Origin: Omphiscola glabra
Taxonomy: Eukaryota > Mollusca > Gastropoda > Lymnaeidae
Length of the DNA: 64,000 nucleotides
Assembly: GCA_964017045.1 (NCBI GenBank)
Contig: OZ024802.1
Coordinates: 27,220,293-27,284,292 of the forward strand
Reading direction: 5' to 3'
Made by a program: the position numbers and the translations under genes. Shown here one piece after another: positions 48,101 to 60,300 of the stretch (the stretch's first letter is position 1; each line of letters begins with the position of its first letter). The notes below the pieces were generated by a model, which saw only the letters and a list, made by a program, of their open reading frames with translations, did not search any database and had not been told where the DNA came from.

Positions 48101-51100
48101 ATGATTGTTAAGGACTAAATAAGTCCTAACCCATAATTGAATGAGATGCATTGTGAAAAACTACAAAAACATATTCCATGGTGTTGCTTATACCTTTTGA
48201 CATATTTCAAGGTTTCTTATTTTTAAAGCATTTTTATGGGGGTCACTAGATAAAATGATATAAAATGACAGAGAAACATAAAGTATCAATGGAAGACACC
48301 TTTCACCTTTTAATAGAAGCAATCTGATTGGCTAGTACCGGTACGTAAATCAGTCAGCCAATCAAGAGGCTTGAATTGTCAGGCCCATGGATTGGGCATT
48401 CGTCTTTTTTACTATTCGGCCCTGGGCCGATCCAACCGCCCCCGAGAGGGTAAAACCAATTCTAGTCCATGGGTTAAAAGAAAACAAAAATACAGCGTGC
48501 TTATCAAATTTTAATAACTTTTGAGATGAAATAAAAATTTACCTGACTAGTTTGCCAGAGAAAGCCGGTAGTTGGTAGTATGGGATCATCACGCTTGTCA
48601 ATGGAGAATGTGTGCTTGATAGAAATAACATTTAGAAAAAACATAAAACCATTTTGTTCAATCTGTGTCAATATAACAATATTTGTTAAGATTTAATAAT
48701 AATTTTACGTTATACATAAGTGGATGTTTCGGCACATGCCTTCATCAGTACAACAACAAAACATTTAAATAAGCATACATTAGATTTACATAACAATATA
48801 TATATACATATAATTTCCTACCTAAAAAGGGAGAGAAAGAATAGAAGTGGGTGCAAAAACCAGACAGAAACAAAGTGAAGAAGAATGGAAAAATTGATAG
48901 GATGTAGAAAACAAAAGCCTGGGTAATATGCTTAGCTAACAAAAGACATGATTCATGTCCACAATTTTTAATTAAGGTAACAGCCAATCCAATTTGCTGT
49001 AAGAAAACAGGAGCAGTCATGATAGCCCATCAGCAGCTGTTTGTGAGTTAGACTGCACACTACGGCACACAACAAGTTAGTGATCTTACTTTCAAACTTG
49101 ACTTGAGAGAGTGACCCGCCTGCTCACGGACAGAGAAGGATGTTTCTCTTGACAATGGCTTCAAGTCTCGCCAGACCCCCTCCCACTGCAAGTTGTGAGA
49201 CCCGAACAGAGTGGGAAACTGACAAGAAAGATCAAGAGCTGTCACAATGAAACCTTTAAACAAATGTCTGCCTGAAATCTAGACCATAAAAGCTGTTTGA
49301 AATTCTACATGGAACATTAAGTTCTACATGGAACATTAAGTTCTACATGGAACATTAAGTTCTACATGGAACATTAAGTTCTACATGGAACATTAAGTTC
49401 TACATGGAACATTAAGTTCTACATGGAACATTAAGTTATACATTCGCAACAGGATATTTATGACTGGCTTATTCAACTATTTTTAAATATATATATCAAA
49501 GGCTATATCTACCGTTAGATCAAATGCTATATCATATCATTATATCAATGGCTATATCTATCATTAGATCAAATGCCATATCTATCACTATATCAAAGGC
49601 TATATCTACCGTTAGATCAAATGCTATATTATATCAAAGGCTATATCTACCGTTAGATCAAATGCTATATCTATCATTATATCAAATGCTATATCTATCA
49701 TTATATCAAAGGCTATATCTACCGTTAGATCAAATGCTATTCCCCTGTCTGTCTGCTTGTAGCCACTCCATGGATACTCTCCGTGAAACTGGTAGGCAGT
49801 GCTTCCTATGCTGTGGAGATACTTGAATATTTAAAGATAGCAGAGACATTAAACATCTGGCAATAAGAAATAATTTTTGTTAAATTGCAAGGTGTAACTT
49901 AAACAGTGTGACTGTTACAGCATCAAGCTGCAGCCACGACATTCTAATAGTTATTGGGAACAGCCCCATTTACTAAAAGGGAAGTTGTCATTTTAAAATT
50001 TTACAGCAATCAAGGATTTAGTGATTGATAATCTATAAATAAAATTTTGGCCCACTTCTCTGAAGACCAAAAAAAATCCGCCCTATTAAAGAAAGAAGGA
50101 CAACCTGTCCATACACCACTCAGGAAAATTAGCTTACAACATGTCAGGGTTATTATTAAGAGGTTTCTTGAAGTAAGCGCTGTAGCCGTGGGTTTTCTTC
50201 GTCCCTACAGTGTAGTCTAATCTGAACTGCTCGCCACGACCAACCACGTTTGGCATCTTTACTTGGAAGTCCTGTACACAAAAAGAGAAAAAACTTAAGC
50301 AATAGCTTTTCATTTGAATCCAAAATTTTGTTTTAAAAAAATTTCAATTTATGTTCTTAAAAAAAAAAATGCATAAACATGAATGTGCAAATAGAAATTT
50401 CAAAAGGAATTTACAATGTGTCACAATCATTCTACAATCATTCTACAATCATTCTATCTCCATTGTACAAGAAGGACTAGACTTTGCCACTTCAGATATC
50501 AAAAGTACAGTGTGTCACAATCATTTTATCTCCATTGTACAAGAAGGACTAGACTTTGCCGCTTCTGATATCAAAAGTACAGTGTGTCACAATCATTTTA
50601 TCTCCATTGTACAAGAAGGACTAGACTTTGCAGCTTCTGATATCAAAAGACACTAAGAAATTCTAAGCTTCATGCTGTATATAAATGTTAACCAAAATTA
50701 CTTAAGCTGAAATATAACTCATAAAACGGCATCGACGCCAGGTTGCATAAGTATTTTTTTCCTTCATAGACAAAAAATATCTAGCTGTTGTCATCTAGCG
50801 GGAGAAAGACTTACGATACACTTTTTAAAATACAACGCAGATTTCTAACTGCTTTAGGATCCTATGATTAACAATTTGAGTTCTAAAAAAAAAAAGGTTC
50901 TATCTCATAAAGCCTATCTCTCTACCAGGCTTCCATCATTGTTGCTTATTGATGTGTAGATGCCACCATCCACCCGACGAAACTCCTGAACTTCAAACAA
51001 GACCTCATACCCATTTTCTCGTTTGTCTGTGGAAGGAAAGTTTTGTTTAAAAAACGTAAATGAAATCCAAGCAATAGTTTACGAGCCTAACCGTATGCCT

Positions 51101-54100
51101 GAAATTATTTACTTATCACTCTTCTTTGAAATGATTCCATCGATTTAAATGAAAAAAATATTTTAACAAAAGCTTTTTAAAAATACCTTCTTTTAAAGGG
51201 TGAGAAAATTATTTTTAATTTTTTATAAGGTAAATGGATAAAAAAAAAAAAGACAACTGACGGGTTTGTGAGTAGAAAGCTAGTCTTTAAAAAAAGTACA
51301 GCTCTTCAAAATTGTTTTTCACCTAACAGAAACTGTTGGCTTAATTTAAAAAACAATCATTCTTAGAATAAGCCCTTCAGGCTACTATAAATCTCACCTT
51401 TACTGACATCAATTGCTATAACAACATTCTTGAAAAGACCAAGACGCTCCATTTTGACTTTGGCCCCATAGCTGAGCTGAACAAGCTGCAAAGTGGAATA
51501 TTTAATAGAGTGACATGCCATCAAATATATGAATCAAGATCAAATGTTTGTGTGTGGATACTTTTGCCCTCTCTTTTCTTACTTTAACTCTCTTGAGATG
51601 GAGCCTTTCAGGACTATAGGTGCGAAGAAGATGGAGCCCTTTTCACAAGCCCAGCACATACTCAGCAAAAATATTTATTTTAAAAAATTAAGTTATTTCT
51701 TTATATATATAAAACTATATATAATTATTGGAGGAAATTGAATGAATCAATTTATAAATCAAAATGATATCTTAACATTATGCAAATGAGATATATGTCC
51801 TGAATGGCATAATTTATGCATGCATTTTTTAACACATAGAATTAACATGTCTTGCAGAATTTTTGTGAATTTTCTGAGTGTTGAAGCTAAATTAGTCCCA
51901 ACAGTCATTTGTATGAATTTCAATGTGAAAACTGAATATAATATTCCACGGGGGTTGCTTATGCTAATGACCTATATTTTTAAGCTTTCATAAGGATCAC
52001 TTGGTACAGAAAATTTATTTAAAATGACAGAACACCGTAATCTATCAATGGAAGCTGCCATTTAAATGCTGAGATGCAATAAGATTAGCTGGTAGGAAGA
52101 CCAGCCAGACAATCTTGAGGCTTGCATTAGTGGGCCAATGCATTGGCACATTGACTCTGGGGCCGATAGATCGGCCCAGTCATCTCAAGAGGGTTAAGAT
52201 GCCCAGGAGAACTGGGAGAGCTTTAAATTAAGCAGAAGAAAAAATGTGAGATGGACCAGTGGATGGAGAATGATTTTGAAAACATAATTATATGAAAGGT
52301 ACTTCAAATGAGAAGTGATCTACAAATGTAGTTAAGTGTTACAGACTTAATTTATAGAATTGGTTACATGAAAGTATTAATAATCTATTGTCTAAGTTCC
52401 TATAACGATATATTTGAACTGATGTACTAAACAAAGATTGCCTATAATGCTTTTAATTTCCAATCAGGGTTGTTTTTTTTAAATGATATAACTCACCAGA
52501 AACAAATACATGTAATTATAATACTAATATCAAATGATTTTAGTTATTAAAGGATTACTTGAGGAGCGTGATATAACTACAGCTTAGTGTGAATGATACC
52601 ACAAAATTTATGCAACAGACTATTTATGGAATGAGATTTAAAAAACAAACCTCATCAAATGTCTTGGCACTGAGTAATGGTTTGATTTCCTTGATAATAA
52701 TGTCATCTTTTGTTCTTGTTAGTCCGTCAACAACCACACGTTGAACTCTAACCTAAAAGTTAGATAAAATTCTTAACATTAATCACTAGCGGCTGGGTTG
52801 GTGACAAAATTAATTTGTGGCAAGCTCAGTAAATTCCTTTTCTAATGTATCTGAGTTTTCTAAAAAAAAAATAACTCCACAAAATGTTGCTAAAATTAAA
52901 ATGTCTGCAAAATTCTAGGTTTTACAGAGTACTTATTTTGATTTACTCACAGGCAACTTGTCAAAATTCACATAAACCTCTTCTTTTTTCTTATCTGCTG
53001 TGACAGTCTGGTAAAAAAAACATTTTATTTTTAAAGAGAAACGTTAAACATGGTTATGAAAATATTAAGATTTACTGAAGCTCTTTACATTCAAGTAGTA
53101 GATGAAATACTATTTCTTGCTTTAAAAAAAAGATTAACAGAAAAGTAATACTTCCTGATTGATGTAAAGTGTATTTATTGCTACATGTTGTTGCTCACCG
53201 ATGTTTTAACACCTTTTGGCTGGGGATCAGCAGGTGCCTAGAAAACATAATATGAAGTATTGTTTAAATAACAGTCTTGGAGTAGTTATGGAAATTCCCC
53301 ACTTCCCTGTGCAACACTCATATTTCTAAATTAAATCCAATAAATGATGCAAACACACCACAACTCTACTTATTTACCCAAAAGCACATGTTTCATAATC
53401 ACATTAACTTACAACTGAAAAATTCAACAAAAGAATGCCAACAGCATAAATAACAACTTTATATAATATAACTGCACTTAGTTAGAACAAATTAGTTTCT
53501 AAAGCCAGTACATGGACAAATTGTAGCTAAAGACTGAAGACAGAGTAATCTAATGATTTTCAAGCTGTTTTTTCAAGATGAAGATGGAGACCAAACTTAA
53601 GGCCAGATGAGTCTGAGACAAGGATATTTTAGTCAATTTTGTCCACCGGGAAAAGGGACATGTTTTGAACAACAATTACCAACTATTATTTTTTAAATAA
53701 ATAAAAACCAGACTTTTTAGTGAAGATGATCATTTGAGCCAGGGTTTTAAAATATTACTCTTAGTTAAGTTTTAGTGTATACTGTTTCAAATTAAAAAAA
53801 AAACATAAACAATAAATGTCTTAGTATTGACAAAACATGATAAATGACAAATATGGAATGATTTTGCTTTGTTAAAGCAATCCAAATTTACTCTTTACTT
53901 TTTGTACATTTAAGAGTAAAAAAATGCTGAGTACTCAAAGGCATAACCCATAATCGTATGGTCTACCAAATTTATTTGATGGAGTCCTTGTTTATTTATA
54001 TTATCATTTTAAAAATTCAATATCATTACATAATTGTGGATTGAATGATGTAATAATAATAATTTATTACAGTCAAGATATAAATTTGACAGACTACCAC

Positions 54101-55553
54101 TAACATCTTTCATGGATTCCTACATTGCTTAGAGCAGCGGTTCTCAACCTGTGGCTCGTGACCCCTTTGGGGGTCGAACGACCCTTTCCCAGGGGTCACC
54201 TAAGACCATCGGAAAACACATACTCTGCAGTTATAAAAAGAGCAATGAAAATAATTTTGTGATTGGGGGTCGCCACAACATGATGTACTGTATTAAAGGG
54301 TCGCAGCATTAGGAAGGTTGAGAACCATTGGCTTAGAGAGATACAATGTTTTTTTTTTATATAAATAATTAACACAAAATTATTTTCGGTTCTGAACTAT
54401 GATGAATGGCAGCCTGCAGTGAACAGCTTAATAAAATGAACCCAATTCGCCCAGTTCCCTAGGTCTAGATCTACTCACAATTACAAGTGACCAACCTAAA
54501 TCCAAGCCAAATGGCACAAAATACTAATTAGTAGGTCATTACTAAAACTTGGCTCATAGTGCCACTATGAGTTTCTGTTTATTATTGGATTTTTACTAGT
54601 TAACTTTTCTTTTTTTCAATATTAATACGCCAATTGCCAATGGAATTTTGCAAACTAATATTTCATTGGATGGTTAAATGTTATATTTAAATTTTCCTGC
54701 ATTTAGGAAAGGGAGGTGTCATACAGTCGGCTGGGAATAACGCTCAACGTTATTCCCGGCTGGGAATAATGCTCAACGTTATTCCCAGCCGACTGTCTCG
54801 TCTGTGTAAAAGGTTTAGATTTATTTACAGCCTATAACTGGTTTACTGACACTAGCTCAGCGTTATTCCCATCAGATAAATGGTTTACTACCGCAAGGAA
54901 TTAGAGGGAAAATGAATGGAGCGGAATTATGGGCTGTATTGAATATATAATTTGCAACAAATTTAACAGACTTTATAAGTGATAGCCCTATTATTATAAA
55001 CAGTCGGCTGGGAATAAAGTTGAGCATTATTCCCAGCCAATACATGCTTTACTACTGCTAGCGAAATGTTATTCCTAGGCAAGTGTGAATAACCCCTCCC
55101 TTTTGGAAAATAGGTATTGTATTGACTTTTCTGAAAACTTTTGGAGTTTTATTTTTTGTGGAACCTGCAATAAATTGTGTAAAAGTGTATTGTATGAAAC
55201 TGTAAGTTGGGTTTTATTTTTGGTGGAACCTGACATAATGTGTGTAAAAGTTTGTTCTATGAAACTGTAAGTTGGGTTTTCCTCATTTTAAAAATATTTG
55301 ACTGTATAGTCATAGTCAGTATAATAGTCATATTATAATTATATCAGATCCAGATCTGATCGGGGAAAGCCCAATGAACTTAACAATAATATGCCTAAAT
55401 ATTGTAAACCCCTAAATATTAAATTATATATATCTAAGTACAACAATATAATAAATTCTGAAATTTAATAAATCACATTCATCCAATTATAACCATGTAA
55501 ATAAATATAATTATTTGACATTGAATTTTTACCTTTGCATGAAGAGACCCCAT
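45125..55553 (-). CDS. SAMM50: Sorting and assembly machinery component 50 (SAMM50), complete, 15 exons
   Basis: Sam50 is the Omp85-family core of the SAM complex, which folds beta-barrel proteins into the mitochondrial outer membrane. Coding exons, 5' to 3': 55533-55553, 53199-53237, 52951-53007, 52651-52752, 51398-51485, 50926-51026, 50138-50271, 49723-49810, 49090-49218, 48543-48614, 47330-47413, 46731-46872, 46389-46535, 45559-45697, 45125-45170. They sum to 1,389 nt (462 residues plus stop; human about 469). Every intron is GT-AG and the phases agree. The start MGSLHAK resembles human MGTVHAR. The POTRA domain spans about residues 40-135 ([23 protein letters not shown]). The barrel follows, with [10 protein letters not shown] (about 220-229), GHSLKSSLK and the diagnostic LRGF of loop 6 (339-342). 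[11 protein letters not shown] and the C-terminal beta-signal QFGIGIQFL end it. Exons 2 and 3 are small and phase 0 and could be optional. Confidence 0.97.
45204..45364. repeat. 33-bp tandem repeat, 5 copies (SAMM50 intron 14)
   Basis: Near-identical units containing tttggatagctttactcaag, about 35 bp upstream (in transcription) of the last coding exon. Confidence 0.93.
47035..47165. repeat. 44-bp tandem repeat, 3 copies (SAMM50 intron 11)
   Basis: Units contain ctgtgacccaattttgaaca. The last copy is cut short. Confidence 0.9.
47553..47604. repeat. 26-bp duplication (SAMM50 intron 10)
   Basis: Two copies of a unit containing gtgagtggcatagggg and acccagtca. Confidence 0.8.
47810..48465. mobile_element. 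piggyBac-like MITE, diverged copy (SAMM50 intron 10)
   Basis: Aligns along its length with the element at 51584-52197: shared blocks include acgaagatgtagccctttt, aacatgtctt..gcagaat, cca(t/c)gg.gttgctta and the subterminal ggccctgggccgatc. The right end retains cgagaggg next to a mutated TTAA, and the left terminus is lost. Confidence 0.65.
49303..49437. repeat. 19-bp minisatellite, about 7-8 copies (SAMM50 intron 8)
   Basis: Identical copies of ttctacatggaacattaag. Confidence 0.95.
49490..49740 (-). repeat. Minisatellite containing the SAMM50 exon 8 splice donor
   Basis: On the minus strand the exon ends TTTGATCTAACG|GTAGATATAGC. This junction recurs perfectly as GATCTAACGGTAGAT with GT at 49722, 49650, 49609 and 49512. 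Variant copies (atctatcatt-type) lie between. The exon-derived half of the unit has spread into the intron. The donor at 49722 is used in the reconstruction because it joins in phase to exon 9. Confidence 0.93.
50402..50650. repeat. About 71-bp tandem repeat, 3 copies (SAMM50 intron 6)
   Basis: Units contain acaagaaggactagactttg and gtgtcacaatcatt. The two right-hand copies are nearly identical. Confidence 0.92.
51584..52197. mobile_element. piggyBac-like MITE with TTAA ends (SAMM50 intron 4)
   Basis: Starts TTAACTCTCTTGAGATG and ends CATCTCAAGAGGGTTAA, inverted repeats inside a TTAA duplication, the piggyBac signature. A subterminal gccgatagatcggc palindrome lies near the right end. It is 614 bp with no transposase. 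A diverged copy lies in intron 10 of the same gene. Confidence 0.75.
54135..54330 (+). mobile_element. SPIN-type non-autonomous hAT element (copy E, SAMM50 intron 1)
   Basis: 196 bp, cagcggttctcaacctgtgg to ggttgagaaccattg, with a perfect 8-bp duplication GCTTAGAG at 54127-54134 and 54331-54338. It is inserted antisense to SAMM50 in its first intron. Confidence 0.94.
54706..55109. mobile_element. Fold-back element with nested palindromes (SAMM50 intron 1)
   Basis: Outer arms ggaaagggaggtg and cccctcccttttgg are inverted. Inside, 54724-54795 is a palindrome with perfect 19-bp arms (cagtcggctgggaataacg). A related hairpin lies at 55001-55040, and two weaker gttattcc copies lie at 54862 and 55067. 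Confidence 0.6.
55133..55275. repeat. About 66-bp duplication (SAMM50 intron 1)
   Basis: Two copies sharing gtgtaaaagt, tatgaaactgtaagttggg and gtggaacctg. Confidence 0.8.
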
Positions 55554-56784
55554 GACCGAAATTTACGCCACCGGCTAGAAGAGTTTATCAAGGGAGTCTA
55601 CTGTAGATTTAAACTAATGTTTATATTTGAACATGTAAATAAAAAAAAATTCATCTATTTTGATAAATGAAACAAATGATATTTTAGAAATCGGTCGATA
55701 CTTTAAAAAAAATAAATAAATAGTCTAATACATTTATAGTTTATAGTAGACTGCTCGGACGCAAAAATTAGTCATAAAACAATACAAAAAGAATTGTACA
55801 CTGAAAAGTGTTCTTATCCAACACCTAATTATAATTGATTATAGTTATTTATTGTTGTTAATAATTGTCTTCATTTCATGTGTCTTATAATAATAATTTT
55901 TAAAAAAAAATGCGCACCACACAACATTGCACGCACAAAAATTCTCTACTTTAAAAAAAATGCCAAAAAAAAAAAAAAAAAAAAAGAACAAAAAACAATT
56001 TCTTTAATAGCATCATTTACGCATTTGAATACTAATCACACCATAGTACCACAGACAATGATAACAAATTGTGCAAGCTAATGTTATACAATGCTCAAGA
56101 GGAAGCTAAAGCCTAAGTGAATAACTGTCTGATGTCCACGACACCTGATCTCACCCGCTCACTGCTAGCTAGGTGTATGTGCTGACCGTGTCATTTGCTC
56201 TATCTTGTATAAGGCATAAGGTAACACACGAATCTTTTATTAATCCAAATTTTTTAAAAATTGGAAATGGGGGTTTTGATTACATGATCATTTTCAGCAT
56301 GAAAGTAAACATTCTCATTAAGAAAAAACAATTATAAAAAAGAAGAACAATAAATCATCTAAACGCGTAAGTAACTTGTAAAGTAATTCCCAAGAGCAAA
56401 AGCCAGTCATGATAATTCCAAAAACTCACTTCGATAATGATGTATTATAATATAATATAGTACATAGACTGGGGTGGGGGTGGTGGTAATCAGTCGCTGT
56501 TGATTAAAAAATTAAAGAAATAAAGGAGATTTATGTTTTAAAGAAGATTAGCAATAAAATAAAGAATCGATACGGCCAGACTCGTTGCTGATGAGTCGCC
56601 AAGTCCGATCTCTCAGTTAAGCCGCACCACCACACGGCCACAAACATTCCGTGATACCTTATTTATCCACAACACCATTTGCTGATGGCTGATACCCTAG
56701 TTATCTCATTATCTTTTTTTTTTTTTTTTTTTTTTTTTTTGCACGCTCTTTAAAAAAAAACATGCGTAGCACGTAGCCCAAATA
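55554..56784. other. Intergenic region upstream of SAMM50
   Basis: AT-rich. It must contain the SAMM50 5' UTR and promoter, but no clear TATA box or initiator can be assigned. Poly-A and poly-T tracts lie at 55966-55986 and 56716-56740. Confidence 0.4.
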
Positions 56785-56960
56785 AGTCACCCCCACTCGC
56801 CAACCCCACTCCCCACACCCCCACTCGCCTTCCCCCCCCCACTCGCCAACCCCACTCTCCACACCCCCACTCGCCAACCCCACTCGCCACACCCCCACTC
56901 GCCACACCCCCACTCGCCACACCGCCACTCGCCTTCCCCCCCCCCCCCCCACTCGCCACC
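56785..56960. repeat. C-rich minisatellite, about 15 bp
   Basis: Repeats of acccccactcgcc(a)c with poly-C interruptions, about 11 copies. Confidence 0.88.
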
Positions 56961-57343
56961 CGCTCCCCCATCAGCCAAAAAAATATAATTATTAAATAAA
57001 TAAAAGTAAAATAAAAAAATATTCAAGACATTTCCGAACTGATTTTTAACAATATTTGAACAGGTTATTGTTTTTAAAAGTATAGAACATTTTGTGTGTG
57101 TCTGTGTGTGTGAGTGGGGGGGGGGTTCAAGACTAAGCACGTTGCCCTGACCTCTAACCTCACCATAATATGTAACCACTGAGTAAACCAGCTGAAAATC
57201 GACAACACATAATTGCATACTGAATTCTCGTCATGTCCTTCGTAGGTGCATTCTGTGACATAGAGTTTGAGGACCTGTTGGAGCTATCACGGTTGTGATG
57301 CCAATGCCCATCGGCGATAAAAGAGCGGGCAGTGATCAAAGCG

Positions 57344-60300
57344 ATGTTGACCGGCTTGCTAATGTGTTCATTTATTCTGCATATCATTTCAGGTAATCAT
57401 TTATACGAACATGTAAGGGTGGTGAAAGGGTCACCTACCCTGAGCGTCATATACTCAGGAGCGCCAACATTGTCATTCTGCATGCAAACTATGTGTACAA
57501 AAGTATCGTTTAAAAAAAAAAAACAGACCCACTGAATTATTATTATAAAAAGTTATTTTTTGTTTTTTTTTGTTTTGTAGGACATCTATCAACAATGGGG
57601 ACGGAATTTGCAGTGGCCATTCCAAAGATGATGTTGACTGATAATATGGATAATTCTTCAATTCATTTCATGCTGACGACTTTGTCTGACAAAAATGTGG
57701 AGGTTAGGCCGATGGTGTGGTAAAGGATTGTGTAGTGTAGAAATGAGAAGCGTAAACATGTGTAGTGTGGGAATGTGTAGTCTAGGAATGTGTAGTGTAG
57801 GAAGAAGGTTCGTGGCCAAAATCAGCCATAATAGCGACCAGGGACATCTCTAACGCCGCCACAGCCCAGCATGAGTTAACTTCATTCCAGTTGGGGCGCC
57901 ATTGAGGGTACGCTTTTTGCCATTGCGTAGTCTCGCCCCATAAATCTTTTATATTCCGCATACAATATTCGATAAAGACAAATAAATGCAAGAATAAATT
58001 TTAGCTCAAACATGATTTTAGTTTGCAACATTCTACACATAATTGGAGAAACATTTCGATTGTACGTAAAATTGTAGAGGTTTAGAATAGTTCTCAGTAA
58101 ATTTATTTTTCCGGAGCTGGCGTCTACCCGGTATGTGGGTCATGCCAGTCACGGTATTTGTGTTAAACTCAGGGGAGTTCCCGATGGATATTATAAATAA
58201 AAACATTCACAGTTTTAAAATTTTCCAGCAAATCAAATTAATCAAATCCAGTGGATATAGATTATATAGATTTAACACAACGTATTTTCAGGTCAAAGTT
58301 AGTACTCCTCATTTCTCTAGCAACGAATCTAACGGAGTTGGTCTGAATGAAACGATAATCATTCAAGGAAAATCTGGTGTAACCTATGACCTGGATGACA
58401 GATTTAAGTGAGTACATGATGGTCTTAGACTATGACCTGGATGGCACATTTGAGTACATGATGATCTTAGACTATGACCGGGATGGCATATTTAAGTGAG
58501 TACGCGATGGTCCTAGGCTATGACCTTGATGGCATGTTTAAGTGAGTACATGATGATCTTAGGCTATGACCTGGATGGCATATTTAAGTGAGTACATGAT
58601 GGTCATAAGATGGTTGACGCACTGGTCCATGTAAGTGGAAAACTATTTGTTTTGCAATAAAAGAAAAATAATAACGGGTTAATTTTTTTTTTTTTTGGGA
58701 ACGTTAATCGATTACTGATTTCCGTCCTCCATGTAATTTTCCTACGCTTGGGGGACGTGCGCCCCCACTCTTTGAAACACTGCTATACGGTCTACATAAA
58801 ACGCCCTGTTTATATAAAACTCCTTGTTTATATCAAACTCCCTGTTTATATCAAACTCCCTTGTTTATATAAAACTCCCTGTTTACATCAAACTCCCCAC
58901 GACTTTCTATCTGTTTAGACACCGCCAGGACGTCGGGAAGAAGTGGTCCTACAAATTTGTGGGGAATGGCAAGTTCTCACTCACCGTGCTCGCCATCGAG
59001 AGCGACGTCTCGGCGCTGACCTTCCAAGCCATACCAATCAGTGCGTGGGGGAAAAAATACGTCGCCGTTACGCTGGTGTAAGTGCCTCTTACCTGTAGCG
59101 TCGCCATTACGCTGGTGTAAGTGCCTCTTACCTGTGGCATCGCCATTGTCGCTGGTGTAAGTGCCTCTTACCTGTGGCGCCGCCGTTACGCTGGTGTAAG
59201 TGCCTCTTACCTGTGGCGCCGCCGTTACGCTGGTGTAAGTGACTCTTACCTGTAGCGTCGCCATTACGCTGGTGTAAGTGCCTCTTACCTGTGACGTCAC
59301 CGTTACGCTGGTGTAAGTGCCTCTTACCTGTGACGTCACCGTTACGCTGGTGTAAGTGCCTCTTACCTGTGGCGCCGCCGTCACGCTGGTGTAAGTGCCT
59401 CTTACCTGTGGCGCCGCCGTTACGCTGGTGTAAGTGCCTCTTACCTGTGGCGTCACCGTTACGCTGGTGTAAGGGCCTCTTACCTGTGACGTCACCGTTA
59501 CGCTGGTGTAAGTGCCTCTTACCTGTGGCGCCGCCGTTACGCTGCAGGGAAAGAAACCCGTGAAGTAAGATGACATCATTTGATAGGCATGGCGTAGAAA
59601 CCATCTCCAATGGACTCGGATCTAAAACAATTTTTAAAAATGTTGTGCACGCTGCCTGTTTCAAATGTTAAATTAAAAAAAAAAAATAATGAAAAATGAT
59701 AAAATGAACATCTGATTACGTTAACCATATAAAAAAAACTTAATTTTAGTTATGCGAAATTATGGCGTTAGGTTGTTTGTACACAATGCCATCATTTGAA
59801 ATAGCGGAATTTCAATTTAAATGAATTCAAAAGGAAAAACAAAACACCAACAATAAAAACCCATTCCCCCCCCCCCCCTTTTTTCTGGTGCAAGATCATT
59901 CTTACATCGGGGCTAGATAATGTGTCGCCACGATTTGATAATCTGTACACAGTACCATAATGTTCGTACACGTTTTCATCACTTCACATTGTCACGGCAC
60001 ACCATATTGTTCGTACACGTTTTCATCATTGCACATTGTCACGGCACACCATAATGTTTGTACACATTTCCATCACTTCACATTGCCACGGCGTATCATA
60101 ATTTTTGTACACATTCTCATCACTTCACATCGTCACGGCACACCATACTGTTTGACCCACTTTATGTTGTTGTCATCGTTGTCAAGTGAAAGGCAGCTGT
60201 AAACAAAAAACCCGTCTATTAAAGTTTAACTCTGATCATGATTTCTTGTCTTCCCACAGATCGAACCCGTCCATCCAGATAGTGTCCGGAGGCGACGACA

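Noticed and set aside
59128..59664. Minus-strand frames of 178-200 residues (TGKRHLHQRNGDA repeats)
   Set aside because: They are the antisense of the donor-spanning 39-bp array of a + strand gene.
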